This document shows, one piece after another, positions 27,435 through 40,224 of a stretch of 64,000 nucleotides of DNA (position 1 is its first letter; each line of letters starts with the position of its first letter). The notes beneath the pieces were generated by a model. The model did no database searches, was not told where the DNA came from, and saw only the letters and a list, made by a program, of their open reading frames with translations. Source of the stretch: Bugula neritina (taxonomy: Eukaryota > Bryozoa > Gymnolaemata > Cheilostomatida > Bugulidae); the NCBI GenBank assembly GCA_964035545.1, contig OZ037773.1:1678751-1742750 (forward strand), written 5' to 3'. Both the position numbers and the translations under genes were made by a program.

Positions 27435-27690
27435 TGAAATGGAAGTTGGTAATACCATGCTGTGACCCACATTACTTGGAGATTACCAGATGTAAAGGAC
27501 ACTAAAGACAATCTAATCATCTCCAGATTGCAGATTATATTCAGAGTCGGAGGGTATATAAGGGGAGAGTTGAGGAGAGATTTTCATATCATCTTCTAAC
27601 AGCCCAGAAGAATAATATCAAAGTAAGTAGTTGAGTTTACATAATATATAGTTTATTTTGTGTAGTGAACTGGTAGTATGAGTAAAGACT
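27435..27690 (+). promoter_or_regulatory. Promoter and 5' UTR exon of thrombospondin-module gene B
   Basis: The 256-bp twin of 16848-17103. TATA box TATATAAG at 27555-27562; 5' UTR exon ends at 27622 before GTAAGT; intron 1 runs to the acceptor at 27998. Confidence 0.8.
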
Positions 27691-27999
27691 TTGTTAAAAC
27701 CAGTGTTGACTTTAATAAATAACTGAATTTCATACAGTTGAAGTATTATACTTACTAATATTTTAAGAGTTATAAAATCTTACAAGTTATATGCTAATTT
27801 TTAGGTTTTATTTATTTGCTAACATTCACTGAAACTTTTTAAGGATTTTATCAGCAGCTTGGTTAAATAATTCATGTAACAGTAACAGTACCAGTTTTGC
27901 ATAGTTTGTAGAATTATATCGGGAAGTTATATTATGTTTTTAATAATTGATGAAAAATGATGGAAACATAGTATTAATACAAAGCTTTTGTTTTATAGA

Positions 28000-30900
28000 A
28001 TGGTGTCTCGCTCAGTTGTTCTGCTTTCTCTCGCTGCACTCATTGGTAAGTGACTAACTCACCCTGACATTAAACAAGTAACCTTCTGCAACATTTAACT
28101 TGAGCACGACTTTTGAAAGGTAGAGCATTGCTAAAATGACACATGCTTAATAATTTATTTTAGGAGTAACTTTAGCTGCTGGAAGCTATGGGAAACCAAA
28201 ACATGATGATGTAGAGGACATACCAGTAGACCATGATCCAGTTCCCCATAATCCGGATGGTAAGATTTATTTACTAATTTACTACCTAATTGCAATAATG
28301 AACAACTAGATAGTGCCTAAATGCCTACAAAATGAAAAAGTAAATCGTGAGATAGCTTTATTTAGCTGAATTGCCAAGGTTTTAGATTGCTGTTGTTCTT
28401 GAAACTCAAAATTCTGCAAAATCTGATGTTTTGCATTCACTGTTAAGCCCCCTCCCCTCAATTGTATATTTCTAGTAAAATTTTCTTTTTGGTATTTAAT
28501 CGATTTTTGTTGTTGTAAATTTTTACTAAAGAGATGCATTTAAAATAGAGTCCGTTAACAAAAAAGGCAGCAAAGTGAAAAGTATGCTAGTGTATGAAAT
28601 ATAATACTTTAAATAAATCCTAAGCTTACATGATACTGACTAACCAGTAGTGATATATCAGTGGTGTACTTGGCATGATATACAACTTAGTACAGATGAG
28701 GTTGTTGAGGTTGTAGCCACGGATGTTAAATAAACTGGATGTACAATACAAAGTCTTATTGTTGCCATAGAAACAACAATAACTAATGCAATGATTCGCT
28801 ATTTTACAGGTTTTAAGCTAGAAGGTAAATGGAGTTCCTGGAGCTCTTGGTCAAAGTGCAGCAAGACCTGTGATGGTGGATCCCAGAGTAGATCTAGAGT
28901 CTGCCAGAAACCAAAATACCTGAAATATGTTCACAACCGAGTTGTTCCATTCAAATGTAGCGGATCTAGTTCAGAGACCAGAGCATGCAACACACAGGGC
29001 TGTCCAGGCAAGTGAAATAGGCTACGGTGCCTCAGTTAACTGACACTGTATGAAATCTATTAATGGTAAAGTCAAGGGTTATGAAACCCCAAATGAGCAC
29101 TAGGCTTAGCCTAGTTCAATCTATAGTCAATTCTGGGTGTTTCATAGTCTCTAGTACATGAGCCAAAGTGATATAAATTTACTTTTAAGTCAAGCTGTAC
29201 AGTAAATGAGACAGGTGTTTCTAATTATGTAGTTGATGGTATGTGGACACAATGGAGCCAATGGGCAACATGCTGTGGAGGTAAACAACAGTCTAGAATG
29301 AGAACTTGTACCAACCCATCTCCTTCTAATGGTGGTGCTGATTGTGCTGGAGATGATAAGCAGAAAAGACCAGTCGGTAAGATTTTAGGATAAGCACTAT
29401 TTTTAGCAATCTTCCAAGTTTAGAAATAAAACAGTCTAAACATCCAATGCACCAAAAAATTACATTAGTCCTGAAATTTTCTTGATTATGAACAGTCGAT
29501 GGCATGTGGAGCCAGTGGAGCCAATGGGCAACATGTTGTGGAGGTAAACAACAATCTAGAATGAGAACCTGTACCAACCCATCTCCTTCCAATGGTGGTG
29601 CTGATTGTACTGGAGATGACAAGCAAAAAAGACCAATTGGTGAGAATCACAAAAACATTGGACACTGAAATAATTATTTGTAAAACTAATATCAAAGTAT
29701 ATGTCTTTGCAACACACGTGTTGATGCAGGGTTTTTAATTTCCTTAGTTGATGGTATGTGGAGCCAGTGGAGCCAATGGGCAACATGTTGTGGAGGTGAA
29801 CAACAATCTAGAATGAGAACCTGTACCAACCCATCTCCTTCCAATGGTGGTGCTGATTGTGTTGGAGATGACAAGCAAAAAAGACCAGTTGGTAAGAATT
29901 CCGATCAATTTTAAAGATTTATTTGTTTTTTTTAAAAAATTAACCTTTAAAAAATTATTATATGATGGTAAGTTTAATTTTGTTATTTTGATTTTAAAAT
30001 TTTTTTTTTACAGTCAACGGCATGTGGAGCCAGTGGAGCCAATGGGCAACTTGCTGTGGAGGTAAACAACAATCTAGAATGAGAACCTGTACCAACCCAT
30101 CTCCTTCCAACGGTGGTGCTGATTGTACTGGAGATGACAAGCAGAAAAGACCAATTGGTAAGCATCACAAAAAGATTTGACACTGAAATTATCATAAATA
30201 GAACTAGCATCAAAGTATTATGTTCTTGTAAAACAGAAAAATTAATATAGCTTTTTTAATTTCCTTAGTTGATGGTATGTGGAGCCAATGGAGCCAATGG
30301 GCAACATGTTGTGGAGGTAAACAACAATCTAGAATGAGAACCTGTACGAACCCAGCTCCTTCTAATGGTGGTGCTGATTGTACTGGAGATGATAAGCAAA
30401 AAAGACCAATTGGTGAGAATCACAAAATGGTTTGACACAGAAAATATTAATATTAATAGAACAAGTATCCAAGTTATTATACTCTTGCAAAATAGTATTG
30501 CTATAATTAATTTCTATTTCTTTAGTTGATGGCATGTGGAGTCAATGGGGCCAATGGGCAACTTGCTGTGGAGGTGAACAACAATCTAGAATGAGAACCT
30601 GTACAAACCCAGCTCCTTCCAATGGTGGTGCTGATTGTACTGGAGATGATAAGCAGAAAAGACCAGTTGGTGAGATTTTCAAGCAACTTTAAAACATTAT
30701 CTTGTGGTTTTAAAAAAACTCACTAAAAGTATTACATGATATCAAGTTTAGTTTTATCATTTTGGTTATTTTAACTTTTTGATAGTCAATGGTGTGTGGA
30801 CACAATGGAGCCAATGGGCAACATGTTGTGGAGGTGAACAACAATCTAGAATGAGAACTTGTACCAACCCAGCTCCCTCCAATGGTGGTGCTGATTGTGC

Positions 30901-32942
30901 CGGAGATGATAAGCAAAAAAGACCAGTTGGTGAGATTTTAGGACAAACACTATTTTATCAATCTTTTGAAAGTGATCAACAGTTCTAAAAATCCAATATA
31001 CTAACAAAGCGTAATAAAAACCTTCTTTTTTCTAATAGTCAATGGTATGTGGAGCCAATGGAGCCAATGGGCAACATGTTGTGGAGGTGAACAACAGTCT
31101 AGAATGAGAACCTGTACCAACCCATCTCCTTCCAACGGTGGTGCTGATTGTGCTGGAGATGACAAGCAGAAAAGACCAATTGGTGAGAATCACAAAAAGA
31201 TTTTATACTGAAATCATCATAAATAAAACTAGAATCAAAGTAATATTTTCTTGTAAAACAGAAAAATTAATATAGATTTTTTAATTTCCTTAGTTGATGG
31301 CATGTGGAGCCAATGGAGCCAATGGGCAACATGTTGTGGAGGTAAACAACAATCTAGAATGAGAACCTGTACCAACCCAGCTCCTTCTAATGGTGGTGCT
31401 GATTGTGCTGGAGATGATAAGCAGAAAAGACCAATTGGTAAGAATCACAAAACAATTTTACATAGAAATTATTATAAATAGAACTAGCATCAAAGTAATA
31501 TGTTCTTGTAAAACAGAAAAATTAACATAACTTTTTTAATTTCCTTAGTTGATGGTATGTGGAGCCAATGGAGCCAATGGGCAACATGCTGTGGAGGTAA
31601 ACAACAATCTAGAATGAGGACCTGCACCAACCCATCTCCTTCTAATGGTGGTGCTGATTGTGCTGGAGATGATAAGCAGAAAAGACCAATTGGTGAGAAT
31701 CACAAAATGGTTTGACGCAGAAAATATTATTATTAATAGAACATGTATCCAAGTTATTACTCTTGCAAAATAGTATTGCTATAATTAATTTCTATTTCTT
31801 TAGTTGATGGCATGTGGAGTCAATGGAGCCAATGGGCAACATGCTGTGGAGGTGAACAACAATCTAGAATGAGAACCTGTACCAACCCAGCCCCTTCTAA
31901 TGGTGGTGCTGATTGCGCTGGAGATGATAAACAGAAAAGACCAGTTGGTAAGAAATCAATAAAGTTTAAAGACTTATTTTGCACTTTTAGTATAAACTTT
32001 TCTAAATGCTTTACATGATACAAAGCTTACTTTGGTTGTTTTGACTTTTTAAATTTTTAAACAGTCAATGGTATGTGGAGCCAATGGAGCCCATGGGCAA
32101 CATGCTGTGGAGGTGAACAACAATCTAGAATGAGGACCTGTACCAACCCATCTCCTTCCAATGGTGGTGCTGATTGTGCTGGAGATGATAAGCAGAAAAG
32201 ACCAGTTGGTAAGTTATCTAAATGGTGATTAGCATAACTATTGAAAATTTTCCATATCTAAACAAATTTCTTTAGACAGTTGTTAACACTTATATTCATC
32301 ATTTCTCACAGTCAATGGAGTATGGTCCGAGTGGTCAAAGTATAGCTCTTGTTCCAAGACCTGTGGAGGAGGTATACAAACCCGTAAAAGGTTCTGCAAC
32401 AACCCTGCTCCATCTAATGACGGTAGTGATTGCCAAGGAGCTAGTTCTGAGTCCCAGACTTGCAAGAACTTCCCTTGCAAAGGTCAGTCACTTTGAACAG
32501 TATTACCGCTTTTCAAATGCTTGTGACATTTACACAGTGGCTCGAGCTTGATAGGCAATAATCCCATGACTTTTCTTGTTCACAGTTCATTCCTGGTCTA
32601 ACTGGACTCAATGGACAGACTGCTCAAAGCCATGCAATGGCACCAGATCCAGAAGCAGAACTTGTCTCTACTCTCCCAAAGTTCATGGAAAACACTTTTG
32701 TCAAGGCAAGAGTCATGAGAGAGCTCCTTGTAACCAAAGCAAACACTGTAAGTATTTATTGTAAGTTATTAGTATTGGTTTGGTGAGGAATACTTCAGCC
32801 ATCTATTTTACTGTTCTGTTGACACATGAGTTATCTTTCCTTTGCTGCTTGCAATAATTTTGATCAAATTTTTTCATAGGTACATGAACGTGGCTCAAAT
32901 TTGCATGTTTAAACTTTTGTAGGCAATGATGGCTACTACTAA
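28000..32942 (+). CDS. Secreted thrombospondin type 1 repeat protein B
   Basis: Eighteen coding exons: 28000-28045, 28164-28259, 28810-29007, twelve 144-bp exons (29233-29376, 29496-29639, 29748-29891, 30014-30157, 30269-30412, 30526-30669, 30786-30929, 31039-31182, 31294-31437, 31549-31692, 31804-31947, 32065-32208), then 32312-32482, 32586-32747 and 32923-32942; 806 residues, all introns phase 1. Paralogue of gene A: signal peptide ([16 protein letters not shown]), acidic linker, N-terminal TSR, twelve CC-type 48-residue modules (114-689), one canonical TSR absent from A ([10 protein letters not shown], 690-746), the shared C-terminal TSR and a short tail NDGYY. The first TSR exon is followed by a GC donor, GCAAGT. 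Probably an extracellular matrix, mucus or defence protein; the sequence does not say which. Confidence 0.87.
29233..32208 (+). repeat. Tandem exon-intron cassettes of gene B (twelve 144-bp exons)
   Basis: Exon starts are 252-266 bp apart; the four starting 31039, 31294, 31549 and 31804 are spaced exactly 255 bp. Introns fall into sequence classes, for example those beginning gtgagaatcacaaaa or gtaagaatcacaaaa. Some classes are shared with gene A (the intron after 30669 resembles those after 18833 and 19092). Confidence 0.9.
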
Positions 32943-33040
32943 TCTGTGACTTCTCTAAAGATCTGTGGGATCTTCAACATTCACTAATGTTAAACGCTTG
33001 AGAATTTTGTTATATTCATAACTTTTTCTTTGTTGGTTTA

Positions 33041-33046
33041 AATAAA
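33041..33046 (+). promoter_or_regulatory. Polyadenylation signal, gene B
   Basis: AATAAA about 100 bp after the TAA stop at 32940-32942. Confidence 0.75.
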
Positions 33047-33798
33047 ATATATTGTTGGCAACCATAACTTTCATCTTCTCTATTTGATTATGATGGTTCA
33101 TGCATAACAGCTCTAAGTGGGTTAAGAAGTTTATACTTAGTTCCATTATAATGACATTCATAAGTGATATTTACGCTCTCTCAAGTAGTAGTTAATGTTG
33201 GTATTGCACTAGTGTAGCATTTAGCCATTGAAAAACTTTAATGAAATGAATAGAGTTGTCTTCTCCATTATTAGACATGGTTTAAAGTGACATTGTATAA
33301 CATTTGTTACTAGAAAAACTTCTAGCTTGTCAGAATTCTGCTTGTAATTCGGACTGACAACTGTGCATGGAGTCACCCTTTGCACATGACTGTTTTAACT
33401 ACAATTATTTTCATCCTTACACTTGATACAGAATCTGTTTTTGGTGATTAATTAACTTTTGCTGTCATGATATTTTAAGATTTAAGGAGCAAGTTATGAT
33501 TTGCAAGTGAAACATCAACAAAGTTTATAGATAATGAAGCTTCTTATTTCTGGTTTGGTCAATGCACAAAATATTATATAAAATAGAATACCAAGAGAGA
33601 TGTTCAACATTAATGACAACGCATGCATGAAGTTGAGGTTATACTTTCAAAATTTCAAGTGAGAGGTGTAAACCCAACTTTAGAATTCGAGTGATTACAA
33701 AAATAATATAAATGATTTGCTATTATGAAGTTGTCTATAAAAAAAGCGTTTTTGAAAGATCTAAAATTTAAGGAGTGACACAGTTTGACCTATTGCAG
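33047..33798. other. Convergent intergenic spacer
   Basis: AT-rich spacer between gene B (+) and the lectin gene (-), which should hold the lectin 3' UTR. No coding signal. Confidence 0.5.
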
Positions 33799-36700
33799 CT
33801 AGTCTGAGTATTTCTCGCAGACAAAGTCAGCAATTCCACTGCAGATAAAGTCATCAAACCCATTGCCATGACTAGGGCCAAAGATCTGAAAACAGTTTCC
33901 AGTACCATCGGGTTGGTGAGCGTTGAAATAATTTGTGTTGACAGGAGAGCCATTGTCCCAGCGCCAGACACCCGTAAGCAGGTCCTTGCTTGCACCAACT
34001 ATGATGATCGAACTGCTCCACTCTACAATGAGTAGCGTCTTTTGTACTTGGTAAGTAAGATGGCACTTTTCTTTAGCCAAAAGACTCATTGTCTATGTAA
34101 CTATGTGACTATGTAACTATGTGACTATGTGACTATGTGACTATGTGACTTTGTGACTATGTGACTATGGGACTATGTGACTATGTGACTATGTGACTAT
34201 GTAAATATGTAACTAGGTAATTTCAGCTTTAAAATATTTGGTGACTTAGGTTAATATGAGTTGTTAGTTTGCGATTAAAGCAAACAAATTTTCAGTTAGA
34301 GATTATCTTAACAGCATAGTTATACTTTGTTTTTCCATTTTAGCCATCTGAATTATAAAAAGACATGTTATGAACAAGGTGATTGAGCACTCAATAAATA
34401 ATCATTGCATTTGTTTGAACAAGTAAGCTGTTTGTTGCAGTTGAGAGAAATATTCAGGAAATTACGCATTGGGTATTAGAATGATCTTTCAATATTCCAT
34501 TACAACTGACGCACACTAATCTGAAAAAAGTAAGACTTTATAAACAATAATGCGATAATTTTTTGAGTACACTGTTATTAGCAGTATTTTGTTTAAAGTC
34601 ACGTAGGAAATCCATAAACACCATGGAGTCTGAAAATCTCTACCGGCAGGTATAAAATTACAAAATATTTGCACTGCAGTCTTCTAAAGTTGTCAATTAT
34701 ACCTGGGCTTGTGGTACGTAGGTGGATGAACCACTCTCTTGACATATCTGTGTCGAATACGGCAAGAGAAGAGTGGAACTGCTGGCAGTAAGCTCGCGCT
34801 TCTGCAGTGTTTCTCCCCATAAACAACCTCATGCAGCTTTTATTAATAGGATTCCGTATCCACCCAACTTCACAAGGTACTGAAGCTAAAAGGTAAACAA
34901 TGATTTGAGTTGCGGTGGCTTACAACTAGCATTCACTAGGCTTCCATGCTTGGAATGGACTCTCATGCGGGTTACATAAAATAAAAACTGCAGGTTCCTA
35001 TGGATAATCTGTACAAATTTAAGAAAAAAGTAATTCAAACTTTTTCAGCCCTTTTATTTTACTGCCAAAAATGCAATCCTGTTGCTGCATCATAAAGTAA
35101 ACAAGCATGGCTAATTTTGAGTCTGTGTGAATAATTAACAGCATTTTTATGTCTCTCATTTTGCTTCAGTATTTGCTAAATTTAGTTTATTAGTTACACA
35201 AAATTTAAGCTGCAATTTTTTAAAGCTAAAAAAAGCATAAAATAATAAAATCTTAGATGAAGTTTATGGTGCATAAAGCAAAAGCTCACTAAAAGTTTTA
35301 GAAATAAAAATATTTGTCAATTTATTTTAGGCTCTGGAATATTTTTAGTTGCAGAAAAAATATATAGATCAAATGTGGTTAGTGATTATATAAAATATAG
35401 TAGCTAAGACAAATAAAATAATTACATTAACCTTGTTATAAATTGAACTGTATCTTAGAAGTATGTCATAGCTTATGGGAGTTGCTGATAATTATTTTTT
35501 CCCATTATATAACCATTTGCCATCAAATGATCTGTTCCCATACTCTGAATTATGTGAATGCCCACCTTCATTCTAACGAACCATTCTAATCGATTTTTGC
35601 GCTTTCAAAAACACTGTTTCCATGCATTAAATAAGAAAGCTTGGCAGATAATGCTAAGCTACGACTTCTTCATGTTTTAATAATGAAGTAGCATAATCAA
35701 TTACAGCAAGTGTGTTTACCTTATGTACATACTACAAATATTACAACAGCATGTTCTACAATTTATATTACACATGACTACATACCACATTATACACTAC
35801 AAATTGGTGACGTTACGCTGTATAGTACTAGACTACATACTGTATACTATATTATACTACATACTACACTACACTACACTACACTACATTATACTATACC
35901 ATATAATGTACTATATAATATACAGTACAACACACTTTATATTACACTATACCACATAATATAATATATACTATGCAATATACTGTACAATATACTACAC
36001 AATATGATATACAATATACTACACTACACCATATATACTATACTATATACTACACTATACTATATAACATACAGCATACCCCACTTGTTATTACACTATA
36101 CCATATATATACTATACTGTACAATATACTATACTATATATACTATACAATATACTACACTATACTATATTATATACTATACTATATTATACTACACTAT
36201 ACTGTCCTATACACTATAATATATTATACTACACTATACTGTCCTATACACTATAATATATTACACTATACTGCACTGTGTGCATTGACAAAGCTTTTAA
36301 ACATAGAATCTGTTTGTTGAGCTTCAAACTACACTTTACCTTTTTCATACAGTGTAGGGGGAGACAACATCACAGGAAGACTCGTGCTTTTTGGGAATGA
36401 CTCGTACTTGGACAGAAAGCAGACTGTTGAGTCAAAGGCATAGGATTGGCAGCTCAAGTCTACAAGGCATTGCAGAGAGCAGACCTCTAAAGAAGAGGCA
36501 GCGAGTGAGGTCACCTGAATCATTACTTTGCCCTCTTTCTTTGAGCTGAGTGCAGCAGAGCCGGCTGAAACTTTCTGCAGATGGATATCGAAAGTATGAC
36601 AAGTAGTAGTGATAAGAACTACTGCTGTTTGCTAATATAGAAGGCAAGTGTATTTTGGGAAGGCAACGTGTATTTTGGGACAACTAGTTAAAATGAGTAT

Positions 36701-36913
36701 GAGTTTTGTGCTTTTAACCCATAATGATAATTTTTAGCAAAACACTTTTTGCTATTTTTTTATTACATTGAATCTTAATTAGAGACATCACATTATAACC
36801 ACAAAGATAATCTATGATATATAAGCTATAGAGGTACACAGTTAATAGATTTTCACCTTGGCAATGAATGTCACCAATACAATAACCAAAATGCAGTAAC
36901 GGCTTCTTGTCAT
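33799..36913 (-). CDS. Secreted PAN/apple plus C-type lectin protein
   Basis: Four exons on the minus strand: 36913-36857, 36574-36340, 34885-34703 and 34022-33799 (phases 0, 1, 1); 232 residues. Exon 1 encodes a signal peptide (MTRSRYCILVIVLVTFIAK). Exon 2 encodes a cysteine-rich PAN/apple-like segment (SLEVCSLQCLVDLSCQSYAF). Exons 3 and 4 encode a C-type lectin domain: CEVGWIRNPINKSC, AYCQQFHSSLAVF, VGASKDLLTGVWRWDNGSPV, then QPDGTGNC and FICSGIADFVCEK. C-type lectins bind carbohydrate outside the cell, often with calcium. The QPD triplet is the galactose-type specificity signature, so galactose-type binding is plausible; the distal calcium-site residues read FDD rather than WND. Similar PAN-CTLD proteins in invertebrates are often linked to recognition, which is inference here. 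The signal-peptide exon was chosen by splice and phase fit. Confidence 0.82.
34086..34215 (+). repeat. 9-bp minisatellite (tgtgactat)
   Basis: About 14 tandem copies in the last intron of the PAN-lectin gene. Confidence 0.9.
35815..36285 (+). repeat. Degenerate tatactacac/tatactatac repeat
   Basis: Low-complexity TAC/TAT/CAC mixture in the PAN-lectin intron; the Tyr/Ile/Leu/Thr-rich frames are artefacts. Confidence 0.85.
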
Positions 36914-38849
36914 AATGTTGGGGTGGTATTGAGTTGTCAAAGAGTGTGTGTTTGTGTGCGTGTGCGTGTGCGTGTGCGTGTGTGCGTGTGTGTGTGAACT
37001 GTGAAGGGAGATTTTTATCCACTTATTAGAGCAAATAATGTCACATTTTCCATAAACATAATAATAATATATATATATAAGCATAATTTATGCTGCCTTG
37101 CACATAAAGTTTTTGCTCATCCAATAAAAAGGCAAGTCTGATTAACCTGAAAATAAGCCAACATTAGTGAATATGAGAACTATTGGTAAACATAAATTAT
37201 TTATTTAGTACTTCATACCATTAGCTGAGAGAAAAAACTGGTACTATATGGTACTGCTAAAGTGGAGACATATGTAATTTCATTTCCAAGCTTTGCATTA
37301 TTTAATGGAGTTTTCATCCAATGTTTGGAAACAGCTCCATAGAATGAAACCACACCCATAAGTTCATGCAATCCACAACTACAAATTCATCCGAATAACG
37401 CAAAGTAATGGAATCGCAGGGAACAACACACAACATATGCAACGTGGTGTCAGCTACCACTAGTTCCTGTAGTTATCTAATGGTAAAAATGTCATCTCAG
37501 AAGTAAATTTCACCAAATTAACTTGTTTGAATAACGCTGTAAAACAACTGAACGTTAGTGGCTAGAAAATATTACACCTTCAAGTTGATTGCCTCCAATT
37601 CTATTGTGTTTTACTATAATAGCAGCTTTACATGTTTTCCATATGATAGCAGGCTATGTTATATACACTACCATAATATGTTTAATATACTAGAAAAAAG
37701 TTAAAATATGCCATTATTTATATTCTGCATTATAACATTTTGTATATATTATGCACATATAATCAAATCAATTGCTAAATGTAGTTTCTGTTAGAGATTA
37801 TAAAGATATTCCTGAATGGCTCTCACATGATCTCGTAACACTCAAATAATGTTCTCATAAGTGTTATACTCATTAGGCAATAACTATGAAACACCACAGC
37901 TCAATAGCTGCAGTTTGACATAGTACACAATATGTTAGAGGGGAGGAAGATATTCAGTGTATAACAGGAAATAGCTGCCATTTTGTTTTATGTGACTTCT
38001 TACTTACTTGGATGCTTAATTTAAATATCTCAACACACAAACTAACTAGAACATGCTCTACTTTGTTTGATATGGTAAACTTTTACACTAATAAACAATA
38101 TAAAAAGTGATTTGACAAATAAATGAAGCAAAAGGTTTGGCGGCCATATTTGATCTGATTTTCAGTTGAGGCAGCATAAAATCTAATTTACCAGAAAGCC
38201 CAAATTTTCACAATTATTTTGATACCAAATTTGTTACTATTCCTATTATACAAAGGCCTGTTGTTTTAAGGCTTCATAATTGTAAACAAACTATAATTCC
38301 TAACTTGTTCCAGAGTTGCCAACTTTAAACGCCATTTCCTCGAAACAGTAAAATAAAAATTCTAAAAATGCTAAAATTTTTAAATAGTGTTATCTCGAGT
38401 TCTATTTGCACTAGAGACTTCAAATAAAATGCAAACTGTTTGAAAAAGTCTGCTCTATCACTCCATAGTAATAACTAAGTTTTGAAATTTAATATACAAC
38501 TCCCTGCTTTGTGGTGCCAGGTCACATATTATGATAATGTGATATGTAATGTGTTAAGTATTGTGTGTGTAATGCATTATAATATACATGTATGTTGTGT
38601 TACATATTTAGCATAATAAAATACACATGCTTTAAAATATTTGCTATTACGTCATAGTATGTATTAAAATTTTATGTACATGACTGTATATTAAAAAATA
38701 AAATTGTATTCAATTGAAAGTTTGAAACTTTCAACTAGCCCATTGTGTTTTGGTAAAAAACTCGCACAGAAAATTTGTAGACAACAGAAACAACATTTTC
38801 AAGCTGTGCATGTACTAGAATTACAGTTCTTTCTGTATGATATTCAGAA

Positions 38850-39365
38850 ATCTGTCTGTATGATAAATGGGGAATTTGTCCTTATCATAAAAAGAGAATT
38901 CCTCCATATCATAGAAGAGAATTCCTTTGTATCATAAAAGGAGGATCCCTCCATATCATAATTGGGGAATTCATCTATATCATAGAAGGGAACTCCTTTG
39001 TATCATAAAAGAAGATTCCTCTGCATCATAGGAAGAGAATCTCTCTAGATCAAAGACTGGAAATCTTTCTGCATCATAGAAGGAGGATCTCCTTGTATCA
39101 TAGAAGGGAGATTCCTCTGTATTATGGAAGGAAGATCCTCTTGTATCGTAGAAGGGAGATTCCTCTGTATTATAGAAGGAGGATCCCCTTGTATCCTAGA
39201 AGGGAGATTCCTCTGTATTATAGAAGGAGGATCCCCTTGTATCATAGAAGGGAGATTCCTCTGTATTATGGAAGGAAGATCCCCTTGTATCATAGAAGGG
39301 AGATTCCTCTGTATTATGGAAGGAAGATCCCCTTGTATCACAGAAGGGAGATTCTTCTGTATCGT
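38850..39365 (+). repeat. 24/48-bp minisatellite
   Basis: Alternating ~24-bp half-units (ttgtatcatagaagggagat and tctgtattatggaaggaaga types) form a 48-bp higher-order unit, clearest at 39100-39360 and degenerate to the left. Confidence 0.9.
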
Positions 39366-39941
39366 AAAGAGGGGGTAGACCCAGGTTGCAAAACGAACCT
39401 GTAAATTATTGAACAGCAACATCATTGGCTGAAGTATATGCCGTCGTTATACATGTTGGAGCCAATACACAATGTTGCATACTTTTAATCAATGAAGAAA
39501 AAACTTTATTTCAAAAGTAGAATGTCCTATGTTTTCACATATATCTAATATAAATTAATGAATATTATAAACCATGTTTCACTCCATACAAAGAATAAAT
39601 TGAATTAATTTACTGTTTGCTTACATTTTTCACAGCAGACTACACATCAAATGTCATCTAGAGCTAGAGCAGGAAAGATAAGATAACTCCAGAGAAGATG
39701 ACTACTGGGCCTGGTAAAACTATTTGCATAGAGGGCATGACTCTCAGTTTTGATGTCGGAGCTAATAATGTTAGAGCAGCACGTGCATTGTATTATCAAC
39801 AAATTAACTCCCTCCCACAAAGCACTGCCTCTCCTACAATAGGTGGCTAGGCAACCGTGTCAAATACGCACTCATTTGTGTAATAAATCAATAATGGGTT
39901 TATAAACAGAGTGTTATAAGCTATATAGAACTGCTACCCTG

Positions 39942-40206
39942 ACACTACTATAACTTCTACTACTATAACTTCTACTACTATAACTTCTACTACTAGAACT
40001 TCTACTACTATAACTTCCACTACTATAACTTCTACTACTATAACTTCTACTACTATAACTTCTACTACTAGAACTTCTACTATTACAACTTCTACTACTA
40101 TAACTTCTACTACTACAACTTCTACTATTATAACTTCCACTACTATAACTTCTACTACTAGAACTTCTACTACTATAACTTCTACTACTATAACTTCTAC
40201 TACTAC
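39942..40206 (+). repeat. 15-bp minisatellite (taacttctactacta)
   Basis: About 17 near-perfect copies ending ~20 bp before the presumed first coding exon of the membrane glycoprotein gene. Confidence 0.9.
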
Positions 40207-40224
40207 ACTGTAAAAGTGACGAGC

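Larger units (their letters stand above)
36914..40224. other. Intergenic, probable lectin promoter side plus repeats
   Basis: Contains the PAN-lectin upstream region, AT-rich DNA without recognised exons, and two minisatellites listed separately. A short GTGCGTGTGTGC tract at 36943-36995 overlaps the presumed lectin 5' flank. Confidence 0.5.

Noticed and set aside
39045-39425. Protein with 16-residue IQGDLPSIIQRNLPSM repeats
   Set aside because: Equivalent repeat frames are open on both strands across the 48-bp minisatellite, with no signal peptide, splice or conserved flank.
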